The notes under the pieces are model-generated. The model was not told the origin of the DNA and did no database searches. It saw nothing but the letters and a program-made list of their open reading frames with translations. A stretch of DNA of 64,000 nt, taken from positions 28,546,427 through 28,610,426 of the forward strand of contig OX442315.1 of NCBI GenBank assembly GCA_949358305.1. Reading direction: 5' to 3'. Of the stretch, positions 24,293-35,900 are shown one piece after another (position 1 is the stretch's first letter; the number at the start of each line of letters is the position of its first letter). Source of the stretch: Strigamia acuminata (Eukaryota > Arthropoda > Chilopoda > Geophilomorpha > Linotaeniidae). Position numbers and translations under genes: made by a program.

Positions 24293-27200
24293 TTATGAAC
24301 TGCGCGAAGAACTAGATTTACTCCGAGACTTAGCCCGACGTTTACGTGGTGGCGTTCTGCTCCGACTTCGGCTGTTCGAACGGCGGCGACGCGATATCGG
24401 GCTACGACGTGGAAACGGACGACGAGGAGATCGTCTTGGCGTTCGGCGACGACGTCTGCTTCGGGCAGGAGACCACGTACGACTGCGACTCCTACGAGTC
24501 CTGCTTCTCGAACGGGGGCGATACCTCCCACGGCTCCTGGAACGTGAAGTTCGACGACCGCTTCCGCCGCGGAAAGGACGACGACCGATGCTACGACTAT
24601 TACTCCTCGACCGGCGTCTTCTCGGACTCCGACGCGGCGAATAAGAACGACTTCGACTCTACAAAAATTAATTCAAACAAAAAACAAATTATAAAAATAC
24701 AAAAAACACATTAATTTACACGATAAAAATAAAACAAAAAATACCCTTTTCCCCTTTTTTTTCGATCCTGATCGACTCCTTGATCTAGAGACCGTTCTCC
24801 CAGTTACCTTAGCTATCAAGCCCGCTTTGCCGCCATCTGTTGGCCGTGCAGCCGGACTTCCGCGCGGTAACTCGGTCGGAACGAGAGACGTCTCCGCTTT
24901 GGGCGACGATGAAACTGCAGGTATTGGTTCGATCGGTGCTGGAATGCTCGCCTCTCCAGGCAGCGGTATGTTCTCTGGAAACGGGATTTCTTCGAGCAGC
25001 ATCGCTATTGGCGGCTGCGATTCAGTTTCCTTCGCAAACGCGCGCGCAGTCTGAACTGGAGGCAGCTCGCCAGGCGGCAACGGCGGTGGCGACTCTTTGC
25101 CAGCGCTCGGACCCGGTGGCGCTAACGACTTCGGCACGCCGGGCGGCGCTTCGTCGTCCGATGAATCAACGCCAGGCGGTCTCTCAACCTCGCCGCTTTC
25201 GTCCTCCATTTCGACGCTCGAACTGTAATGCTCGTACTCGGTTAACTTGCTCGATCGAGGTGGTGATGGAGAAACCGTCGACTCCTTTTTCTGCTCGGGT
25301 TGTTTCTGCAAGCTTTTCGGAGAAGTTTCTTTAGCAACCATCATCGATTCGTATGTCGGAAGCACCACCTTTTCCTCCCCCGGTGGCATGCTGTCAGATC
25401 TGCTTGAAGACGAACTCTGGCGACGTTTTCTTGCCGGAGATTGTTCCTGCGGCGAGTTGTCGTAGTTAGTGATCGATCTGCGACCAGTGCTGGCCTTGTC
25501 TTTTTGCTCGGCTTGCTGTTCCCGCTCCCGTTCGGGCGACTGCGACCCAAAAGCCTTCCAAAAACTGCTGGACGCCATTGCTGTAGATGAGTTCGTGGCA
25601 ACCGCAGCTGTCGAGTCGGTCGGAGCAGTCGATGCTGGTTTTGGCGCCTGTTCTCTCTCTTCGGGCGATTCGCTGCGTTCTTTGCCAGCTGAAGGAATCG
25701 GTTGACTTAATGGCGACCTGGACCGTGATGAAGACGAAGATGACGCTCGTTTTGTTTTCTCGCTCCTGCGGCGAGATGAACGAGACCGTCTGCTCGGAGG
25801 ACTCGCTTCTCTGTGTCTGGATGATCCTCTGGGTGGGTTTCTGTTCTCAGAGCTCGAGTCATGGATGCGGTACGACGAAACCATCTTGGTGGTTCTGTAA
25901 TTTGGTGGATTTTCTTCGAATCGGCGACGCGGTCGTGTTTGGGAATAGTTTTGATAACGAGGGGGTGGCGACATCGATCGGCTTCGATCACGAGTTGGTT
26001 TTGAATCGCTGGCCTGAATAAATCTTTCTGATAAAACAGGAGAGCTAAAATAAAAAATAAAAAAAATTAATAAGAATATTAATAACTTTGTCAGCATTTA
26101 ATAAACAAATATAAACAAAAAATATCTTACCGTCCTCTTCTACTTTTGGAATACGGTGATTGTCCTCGAACTTCGGTAAATGAATACGCTTCTCGGCTTT
26201 CTGCCCGACCATCGCCATTAGCCTTACTAATATCTTGCTCTTCAGACTCCTCGCGTCGTTCCCTATAGTAAAAATGTTTAGAAAATCGTTTTACCTACAT
26301 CGATTAAAAATTACAAACCTTTTGCTTCGTTTGTGCTCTTTTGGTTCACGTTCGGAAACAACCTTTTCCTCGTGGTACCGTTCGCCCTCCAAATTCCTAC
26401 AAAGAAAATTAATTAACATCGAAATAAAAACTATTAAAATGATTTTCTTACTGAGAATTTTCTGCTTGTAATTTCTTCCTTTCTTCATCTCGCTGCTTAG
26501 CATCTAAAAACTTCTGATATTCGTTAAGCGAAACCAAACGAGACTGAGCCTGGCGCCAATGAGGCGGTGTCATGCTTCGTGATCTGCTGCGTGAGCGCGA
26601 TGGAGTACGAAAACGCTGAAAAATAAACACAAAAAATATTAATAATCGTTTAAATTGAGCAACTTTAATGCCATACTACCATAAATCCTCTGCCTTTAAT
26701 TTTCCTTCCCGATTTGGAGACATGGGGTCTTCTGTATGGTCGAGTTCGTTCTTGCTGCCTAGTTCTAACCAAATTTTATTTTTTTAAATTGCACAATTTT
26801 AATTAAAAGTGAACTTACCTCACGACTGGTTCATTTGTTTCTCCCGCAGACGAGCGGCGCAATAGAAAGTTATTTGCAGGGACTTCCGGTATTTCTTCAA
26901 CTTTGATGTTACTATCCTGAACATCCGCTTCCACCTCCTTTTCTTCTTTATCCCTACAAAAGCAAACGTGAATATAAAACATGAAAACCACTTCCCAAAA
27001 AATAATATTACTTAGCAACGTCTTTCTTTTTGTGTTTCTTCTCCTTCTTGTGCTTCTTGTACTTCTTTTTCCTTTTTTTGTGTTTCTTCTTTTCCCCCTC
27101 TTGTCCACTGCCCGATTCGCTGCCAGAATCAGATTCCACCGCACTGCTCGATTCTTCCTTCTTCTTTTTCTTTTCTAAAATTATAACAACACAATTTCAA

Positions 27201-28776
27201 ACATTTTCCCAAACAAAAATTCAACAATTTCGAAAATTACCCTTCGATTTAAATTTTGGAATGAGTTCACCGCAATTTACTATTCTGATGACGGTATTAG
27301 GTCGCCCATTTGTGTCAGTCTTCTGACTTTCAATATCGGTAATTATTTCGTGACCAGAAATAACATGGCCAAAAACAACATGCACACTGTAAAATAAAAA
27401 TAATAACTTAATGAACTCTCTGGTCGCACGCTGTTAAAGAGCGTTTAAACTAATTGTCGTAAATCCAATTTGAAGATCTAAACCAATCGTTAAGCGTGAA
27501 AACGATCGATTATGACTTACCCATCAAGGTGAGGAGCCGGTTTGGTGGTTCTAAAGAGAAGATATACGGAATAAACTCAAATTAGCACAGCCATTATCTG
27601 AGAAACCACAAAAACTTAGCTTATATTGTTAAATTAAGTTCAAAAACGCAAATTTTTATGGGAAAAAAGTCTATTACGTATTTTTAGGTTATCAGAAGCC
27701 GAAAACGATGGTAGATCTCGGAGAGCAGCTGATTAAAAACTAGCATAATATTAAGAAAAATTTAATTCGAGTACTGCATCAAATGTAATCAATATTATTA
27801 CAAGGTTGACTTCCTAAAACAAAATGATTAGGTTGATTTCATCAAGAATACATTACCTTGCCTTGCTTTTTTAAATTTTTTTTTTCAATATATATTTTCT
27901 GTTCTAATCGAGACAACAACAGGAAAAAGATATTTACAAGTATTTCACACGAGAAAAATAAATATAAAGTAACTAACAAAACAATTAAAACGGCACTAAT
28001 AGAATTAAATGTAATGAAACATGAAATTTGCTTAAAAATTTGCTCAGTTGAACCTGAAGTAAACAATTTTAACAACCTAAAACGTTATAGACATATTTTT
28101 GAAACAAAATCCAACCCCTTACTTACATAAAAAACTGAGAGCCATTCGAATCTTTGCCTCGATTGGCCATGGAGAGTAAAAACGGCTGGTCATGTTTCTT
28201 ATCGAAACTTTCATCTAGAAAATAAAAAAATCGATTAAAAAAAAATACTACCGGTATATAAATAAAACTTAAGCTGTCAACATACCCTTGAATGTTCCAC
28301 CGTATATTGATTCGCCACCTGTTCCGTTACCTAAAAGCAAAACAACGTTAATGTGATTTCCAAGCAAGAATTTCAATGTCAACAACATACCGGCAGAAAA
28401 ATCGCCTCCTTGAATCATAAAATCCTTGACGACCCTATGGAAAGTTACACCTTTGTAATGCAGACCCTTTCCCGTGGTTTTCCCTAACCCTTTCTCTCCT
28501 GTAAAAAATAATAAAATAAATAAATAAACAAAAACGTTAATTATAAATAATTATAATCAAAATTACCTGTGCATAACGATCGGAAATTCTCGCATGTTAC
28601 GGGGCATATATCGGAAAATAATTCAAAAACTATTCTACCACCTATTTAATTTAATAAAAAAAATAACAATTATTTTTTAATTCGTGTATAAATATAATTC
28701 ACGTTTACGTACTTGTGGTGTCACCGACGTCGATATCGAAGAAACATCTCGGCCGATATTTCGTGTTTATCGTCAT
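24293..28776 (-). CDS. PPIG: SR-cyclophilin (PPIG/NKTR/Moca-cyp type peptidyl-prolyl isomerase)
   Basis: This nuclear cyclophilin has a long Arg/Ser tail and is associated with splicing factors and RNA polymerase II. The cyclophilin domain begins [16 protein letters not shown] and shows [28 protein letters not shown] (catalytic Arg), M-I-Q-G-G-D-F, G-S-Q-F-F-I-T-T and A-P-H-L-D-G-V-H-V-V-F-G. The His in P-H-L-D-G replaces the Trp that binds cyclosporin in CypA, as in PPIG/NKTR. A Lys-rich linker follows (near 27000-27180), then [13 protein letters not shown] near 26560-26600. A 1300-nt exon (24745-26044) rich in Ser/Arg/Pro comes next, and a last exon (24293-24658) is almost pure RS repeats ending S-K-S-S-S-S-R-S-S. 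These RS exons are much more GC-rich than their surroundings. Head-to-head with IDH3G. Confidence 0.92.
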
Positions 28777-29497
28777 TTTAGTAGCTGAAAGAAATATCGG
28801 AGATGAAATTTTAGTATCAATGTGCAATTTCGCCTCGTTTTGGTTTTCGGGAAAGTAAAATACACAGTGATCACTGAACAGCCATCAGTAAATATTAGGC
28901 TTAACTCAGTGGCCATCATGCTTGGCCACAGTTGGCAAACAAGTTCCTCCAAAATAACCCTTGATACTTTGGATTGATCGCTCCCAACTAAATGAAATAA
29001 ATAATTACCTTAAATACTAAAATGAATTTATGAACTTCCGCTCGGCTCCCAAAAGCTTTGGCTGCATAAATGCCAAACCGATAGCACTTTGTTTCGGATA
29101 CCGCTGCCGCTTCAGCGCTTCGCTTATCCGCAACCGGTTCGGTATCAACGAAATAAAGATCGGTAATTCCAGTCTACTTGTAAATACGATAATTGGTACG
29201 CACGTTTTGGTGACGTAAATCAGGCTGCATGCTTATTGGACTGGAATCTGGTATAGAAAACGACCGAGAGGGAACCCGGGGAACCGGTCGATCTGTTAGT
29301 CACAGATCTTTACTAATATGATAGTTTTTTTTTATAAAGTTATACATAGCGTTATTTACAGTTTATTTTCTTCATTATTTTTTAAAATACCAAATGAATA
29401 AATTGAGAGTAAATTTACAAACACATTATTCTGAATTTCTGATTCTGGTAGCTAGTAAGAGACATACCCCATAAGCAAAAAAAGCCAGAAGTAAAAC
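28777..29497. promoter_or_regulatory. Divergent promoter region of SR-cyclophilin and IDH3G
   Basis: This is 721 nt between two divergent start codons. No exon is convincing; a 62-residue plus-strand frame near 29030 has no family resemblance. Part of it must be 5'UTR of both genes. The block 29040-29280 is GC-richer than its flanks and is the likeliest promoter core. Confidence 0.5.
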
Positions 29498-32165
29498 ATG
29501 GCGGCTTCCGTTTCTATCCTCAGAGCTTTTCACTCTCACAAAATTTTAAACAGATACCAAAAAAATTGCAAACAGGTCATTTTCACTGAAAAAACACGCA
29601 CATTATCGTTTTCCCGTTTAATTTTTTGCATTAAATGTTCTTGCCACAGTAATAAATTTAATGCTTCTTACCAGAAGTAAATATAGAATGTAATTTTAAC
29701 CTTCAACATTGAACGAAGAAATCCTAACACCAAAAAATATCATGCAAACAAGATTGAAAGATAATTATATCATTTCAGGTTCTTAATAAATGGGCAGGCG
29801 TAACATCGGTTCCAATTCAAAATTATTCTTCGGTTGCTCGGCCAGACAAGGATGTGTCGCATCAAGAAATGGTGGTATGTTAAAACTTGGGGATCATTGA
29901 AGTAAACAAAACATGCATTAAAGTTGAAAAAAATATTTTACACACTTGCAGATAAAGAAGAAAACATATTACAAAGCCAAGTATGGAGGAAGATACACCG
30001 TCACCATGTTACCTGGACATGGAATCGGGCCTGAGATGATGGCTTACGTTAAAGAAGTATTTCGGTGAATACTTTGAGTACAACAGTTATTAGTAAAGAT
30101 GTTTTTAATGCTAGAATTTAATGCAGATACTGTGGCGCTCCGATTGACTTCGAAGAAATAAACATGGATGCAGAGCGTGATGACATGGATGAAGTTCATA
30201 TGGCGATTACTTCAATCAAACGCAATGGTGTTGCTATTAAAGGTAAATTACAACTCAAAACTTGTATATTTTATGATAATATTTAATAATATCATTGTAT
30301 TTTAGGAAACATTGAAACTAAAGTTAACAGACCGGATTTCCGTTCGCGTAATGTTGAGCTGCGGTAAAAAATAAATAAATTTTTTAAAAAGGAATTCATT
30401 CATTTCTTTTTGGTTTCAGACAAAAGTTAAAGCTCTTTGCGTATGTGATGCACACGAAGAGTTTTCCTGGGATTGTAACACGACATCAAGGCTTAGATGT
30501 CATTATTATTCGACAAAATACTGAGGGTGAATATGCTATGCTGGAACATGAGGTAATCTATATGCTTATAATATTAGTTTTAGATATTGTTGTCATGTTT
30601 TTCTATTTTTTGTTTTTGTTTTTTGAGCTGTTATTATTTATTTATTTTAGTATTTCAGTAGTTTGATGTGATTTTTGTTTTGTTTGCTGCGTAAATATTT
30701 ATTTTACGTTCGTTCTTCCCTTTTATTTATTTTAATTTTTATCCGATGTTATTAGATTTTAAGATTTCTATATTTAATAAATTAATTTTAGTTAAATATC
30801 GACATTAAAAACAATACAAAATTCCTTTTTTTCATTGTCCAATGAGCAGGCCATCGCCGAGCGCGGAAATTTAGATATTACAAAAATGAGGTCAACAGAC
30901 AAGGTAAAATGTAAAAATAATTGTAAGTTAAGTATATTTACTTTCAATGCTTAGTACTTCTTATTTGCGAAAACTCTTCCGTGCTTTCAGCTTTCTTCAA
31001 TTTCATTTACACAAAAATGGAACGAGTCGTTGCGTTTAATCATCTAAAACAATGCACAAATAAATAGTTATTTCAACCCTTTTTAGAACGTTGGCGGTGT
31101 TGTGGAAAGTTTGAAAATCTGTACACTGGAAAATTCGAAACAGCTAGCAAAATATGCCTTCGAATACGCACGTAAATTCAACCGTAAGAAGGTCACTGCC
31201 GTGCACAAAGCGAACATAATGTAAATATTAGTTAAAAATCGGTGTTATACGTGAGATAAATAAAATTGTATTATTCCAGGAAGCTTTCTGACGGCCTATT
31301 TTTAGCCAAAGCTTCTGAAGTCGCTAAGGATTATCCCGACATCCAATTTGACAACATGATTATCGACAACTGCTGCATGCAGCTCGTTGCCAATCCACAA
31401 CAATTTGATGTAATGGTAACGTCCAACTTGTACGGAAACATCATCGGCAACTTAATATGTGGATTGGTCGGAGGGGCAGGAATGTTGTCCGGCATCAATT
31501 ATGGCGAAAGATATGCAGTGTTTGAACCGGTACGTAATTTTTCAGATTTATTTTGTTTGAATAATTAATTCGTGAACAGGGCACGAGAAATACCGGTTCA
31601 AGCATTGTTGGAAAGAATATTGCCAACCCAATTGCGATGTTAACTGCGGGTGCAGACTTACTTGATCATTTGAAGTATGTTAAATGAATTATTAATTAAT
31701 TAGTTTAATTAATTAGTTTTGTCTAATTTTGCAGGCTGCATTATCACGGGGGTGTACTGCGTGAAGCTATTTCACAAACCATCAACGTTGATAAGGTTTT
31801 TATTTTTTATTTTGCAATTTTGTGTCGATTTTGATTTGATTTTATTCTCTTTCAGATTCATACTCCTGACCTTGGGGGTCAAGCAACGAGCTTAGACGTG
31901 GTGCAGAACATCATTAAAATAATTCAATCTAAGAGTGTTAAATGGTGAGCACTAGAAGAATAGATGCGTTAACTCGAATATTTAATATAGTGCATGGTAT
32001 AATTATTTCGTTTGAATTGCATGTTTGTTTGAGTGACAACTAGATTGATGAAAACTACATTTTCAATTAACAAAAAATAAATTCAGGTATTCCCCAAATG
32101 CCTTGACAATGGAGAACAAGAGAGTGTTTGACAGAGTTAGAGAGCGAGTATTCAGAAAACAATAA
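29498..32165 (+). CDS. IDH3G: Mitochondrial NAD-isocitrate dehydrogenase, gamma-type subunit
   Basis: This is a regulatory subunit of the TCA-cycle NAD-dependent isocitrate dehydrogenase. Exons are 29498-29575 (likely mitochondrial presequence, [11 protein letters not shown]), 29779-29874, 29952-30064, 30127-30242, 30306-30363, 30420-30552, 30850-30903, 31087-31220, 31280-31529, 31580-31674, 31735-31795 and 31856 onward. Family blocks are [59 protein letters not shown] and T-P-D-L-G-G-Q. K-G-N-I-E-T and R-S-R-N favour gamma over beta. The usual P-G-D-G-I-G-P-E reads P-G-H-G-I-G-P-E. The 54-nt exon at 30850 adds 18 residues absent from human IDH3G as I recall it. The 3' end is ambiguous: stop at 31946 if unspliced, or at 32163 if spliced. 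Confidence 0.93.
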
Positions 32166-32995
32166 AAATAGCAAAAGCAAGTCAAGTTAATTTGATTGGC
32201 TGCGAGAAAAATTAATTCAATAAACAAGATTGGCATGAACTGACTCATTTTTGTTAGATAGAAGTTTTTTTTCTTCTTCAAATCTTTCATGTGTAAAAAT
32301 GTGTGAAATATTTTAATTTCAGATTTGCGTCGTATTAATATGTTTAGAATAAGAAGTCGTCGTAATTACTTTATATTTTAGAGCAGCGAATGTTTAGAAA
32401 TTGTGTAAATTGTTATTTAAATTAAAAGGAATTTGAACTTTACATCACTTCCAATTTTTTTTTTAAAAAAAACACTCAATTACTCAAAAATTCCAAAACA
32501 AAACGATAAATTAAATGCCCAACGGAAAATGAGTTTATTATAAACTACACATTGAGTACATTGTCAACAGTTTACTGAATTACAAATTAAAATGTTATTA
32601 TAATCCGTATAAATCTACATTATGATACGAACAAATTGATAGTTGCATAAGACAGTTTAAGGGATACATCGAATGTAGTTATTAAAAACCTACCCTAAAC
32701 ATGTCGGTAATACGGTTTACTTAAAACGTGATACATTAAAAAGCTTCGGTAGTATGAAACACTTGGTACATATCGATGCAAACGTATGAAAAAATTTTAA
32801 TGAAATTTATGAAAAATGAACATTAAGAAACCGAATTTTTTTGAATACAGTATTAAAAACCAATTCGTCATGTATAAATTCTCTATTTGCCTTCCCATGA
32901 AATATGTACACTACAAACAAAATACCATTCCAAAATTCATGAGTTGAGAAAAGGTTGTGAATGGAATGTATTCATTAAAAGATTCGTTAGAGAAA
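32166..32995. other. Convergent 3'UTRs of IDH3G and HCF1
   Basis: There is no coding signal. The region is AT-rich with several poly(A)-signal-like strings on both strands, as expected between two convergent genes. Confidence 0.6.
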
Positions 32996-35900
32996 TCATA
33001 AAGTCCCTTCCGTTTTCACTTTCTTAGTGGTCGGCGCTGCAGTTTTCCTGCGATGTAAAAATAAAAATACATAAACCCCTCGGAAAAACAACAAGAAAAA
33101 TCAAAACTTACGCCTCGCCGGCTGCTGGTCTCTTGACCGAAGTAGTTGCAGTAGCAGCAGCAGGACGATTAACAACGGGATTAGATCCATCTATAAAGCA
33201 AAAATTAAATGAATAAACTTAAAACAAAAACCACCAAATTAAAAAATAAAAACTTACCTTGGAGCCACCTGACTTGCGTCGCAGGTCCATACCCCTTTTC
33301 ATTCCTCGCTGCTATCCTAAATATAATGGCTGGCTTTGTTGTGTAATCAATATGGGCTGATGCTAAACTTTGATTTGTCACGGTGCAAGAAGGATTGGGA
33401 CCGCAATAGACACGCACAAACGCCAATTGAGAAGGATTGGAAGTAACAGTCTTGGTATCACCCTTGAAAAAATTAATTTAATTTAAATTAAATAAAAATG
33501 TGAAAAAATTTAAAAAAAAAAAACATTTTTATCTCACTTGACTTTGCGTCGTCGCACTGTGAACAGCTAAATAAACAGAATACTCGGTAATTTTACCACA
33601 CGTATTTTGCGGTGCCTCCCATGATAAATGTGCGCCATCAGATCCCTAATAAATCAATAAATCATTTCAACTCGCACACATTTTCAGTATTCAAAATAAC
33701 GTACTTTGCTTATTTTAATGGCAGATGGTGCCCCAGGATATCCTGGTAGGCACGTCTTAAAGGCAGAAACTTCACTCCAAGGCCCTCTCCCGCACGCATT
33801 GATGCCAGCCACCCGGAATTTATACGCGGTTCCAGGAAGTAACTCTTGCTTCTTAAGCATGCTATGATCAGGCACAGAGACTACATCGATATCCTACACA
33901 ACACAAAACAAAAATTAAAATCCCTATTTTCAATGCTTTTATTAATCAAACTCACATCATCCTTTCGTTCGCCAACATCGGAAGGTAAGTAGAAATGCGA
34001 GACAAGACAAGAGACTCCTTTGATGATGCCCACATCGTACCATTGATTTTCCTTCTTCTGTACCCCTACCTTCGGTGAATCGATTTTTATTTCCTGTAAT
34101 AAAAACAATTCAATTAAAGTGTCGTCTAACACCTAAAAAAAATCGTTTCAGCTTACCGCTTTAGTTTCCGCTTCGCTTTTCATTCCATTTGCAGACGTAT
34201 TAGCACCACCCACTTCGTGTTTAACGGGCGACAAACGCGATTCAACAACGGGTAAGGCCAAAAGAGATGGCGCGGTTGAAGCTGCAGCCGAAGCCAACGT
34301 GGCTAATGAATCTAAAAAAAACAAAAAAGAGCAAATTTAAAATCTGAAATTAAATAACTACGAACAAATATGAACCTTTTCCGTCCGTTGAGTCTGTCGG
34401 GGTGATTAGAGGTGCTTCTGGAACGGGAAGTTCGTCTTTTCTCTTTTCAACTGGTTTTTCCGGCTCGGAAACGTCCATCGGTGTTTCTGTGTTATCGTCA
34501 GCTGCGTCCGCAAGGATTGTGTCGGGTAAACTAGTAGGTACTGGAAGATTGCCCAATGATAAGCTCGAATAGGTTGCTTGTGGCGTTTTCGGTTGTATTT
34601 CGCTTTCTTTTTTCTCCTCCGTTTTCTGCTGTTCTTCTTCTTCCTCCTCCTCTTCCTTCGCTTCCTCGCTCGGTTTTGGATCTCCATGTCCGGGATTTCT
34701 CGATTGATTGTCGTCGGGATCTTCACCTCCAGAACCGCCTGGGTTTCCAGGGTTACCGGCCCCACCGCTGCCGCTTGGTTGTGGGTTTTGTGCGGGATTA
34801 GCTTCGTTGTTTCCGGGGTTTTCTCCAGGATTGCCGGGATTGCCTGGATTTCCGGGAGAATTTCCACCTGGGCTGCCCGGATTTCCAGGATTTCCTCTTT
34901 GACGGCCCGGGTTTCCAGCAGGACTACCAGGGTTGTTTACTGGACTACCTGGATTGCCAGGATTCCCATGGGGACTTCCAGGATTGCCGGGATTTGCGGG
35001 TGGGCTTCCAGGATTGCCGCCATGGTTGCCAGGATTATTCCCCGGAATGTTGTCCGGGTTGCCACCAGGATTACCAAGGTTGTCGCCGTGATTGCCTGGG
35101 TTTCCACCTTGATTATTGGGATTATCCCCGTGGTTGTCGGGGTTTCCGCCGTGATTGCCAGGGTTACCACCATGGTCACCAGGATTTTCTCCGTGATTAT
35201 CTGGATTTCCAGGGTTTTCTCCGTGGTTGCCGGGATTTCCGCCGTGGTTGGCTGGGTTTCCTCCATGGTTGCCGGGATTTCCAGGATTTCCTCCGTGGTT
35301 GCTGGAATTCCCAGGATTTCCTCCGTGGTTGCCGGGATTCCCAGGATTTCCTCCGTGGTTGCCGGGATTCCCAGGATTTCCTCCATGGTTGCCGGGATTC
35401 CCAGGATTTCCTCCATGGTTGCCGGGATTTCCAAGATTGCCTCCATGATTACCTGGATTTCCGCCGTTGTTACCAGGATTGCCGCCATTAGCTTCAGCAA
35501 CGTCCATTGCTTCATTTCCAGCACTTTCATTCGCTTGAGCCTCACCACCACTTTCGGCGGGAGCTTCAACTAACTGACTTCCTCCTGCCTGAGCAGTAAA
35601 AAGCAAATTGCCACTTCGCGCAGAGATAGAATCAGCCAAGTCACCAGAAACCAAACTTGCAGGATCCACTTGCAAAACTCCCGATATCGACTGATTTCCA
35701 AGCGCTTCCGAACTTAAAGTTAATAGTGAGGAAGCGTCTACCTTCGAATGTTCAAGCAACCCAGTCGAAGTACTTAAATGAGTTCCACTTATATCGCCCT
35801 GCGAGAGCAGATCAGCTGGCGTCAAACCAACTGCACTCAGTGCTTCTATTGAGTAAATAAGAAAAAAGAAAAATTAAAGTGATGAACTAGCCATTCAATA

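Noticed and set aside
24255-25334. Arg-rich and other plus-strand frames opposite the SR-cyclophilin tail
   Set aside because: The minus strand gives classic RS repeats in frame with a cyclophilin. The plus frames arise from low-complexity codons.
29030-29218. Short plus-strand frame in the cyclophilin/IDH3G promoter
   Set aside because: It lies between two divergent starts, does not resemble any family, and is probably a chance frame in GC-richer promoter DNA.
34730-35492. Separate collagen-like or structural protein gene
   Set aside because: The repeat has no own start, signal peptide or promoter and lies within one HCF1 exon with matching splice phases.
34578-35573. Long plus-strand frames (331 and 165 residues) over the HCF1 repeat
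   Set aside because: They are antisense shadows of the in-frame 30-nt repeat; the HCF1 frame is fixed by both flanking exons.
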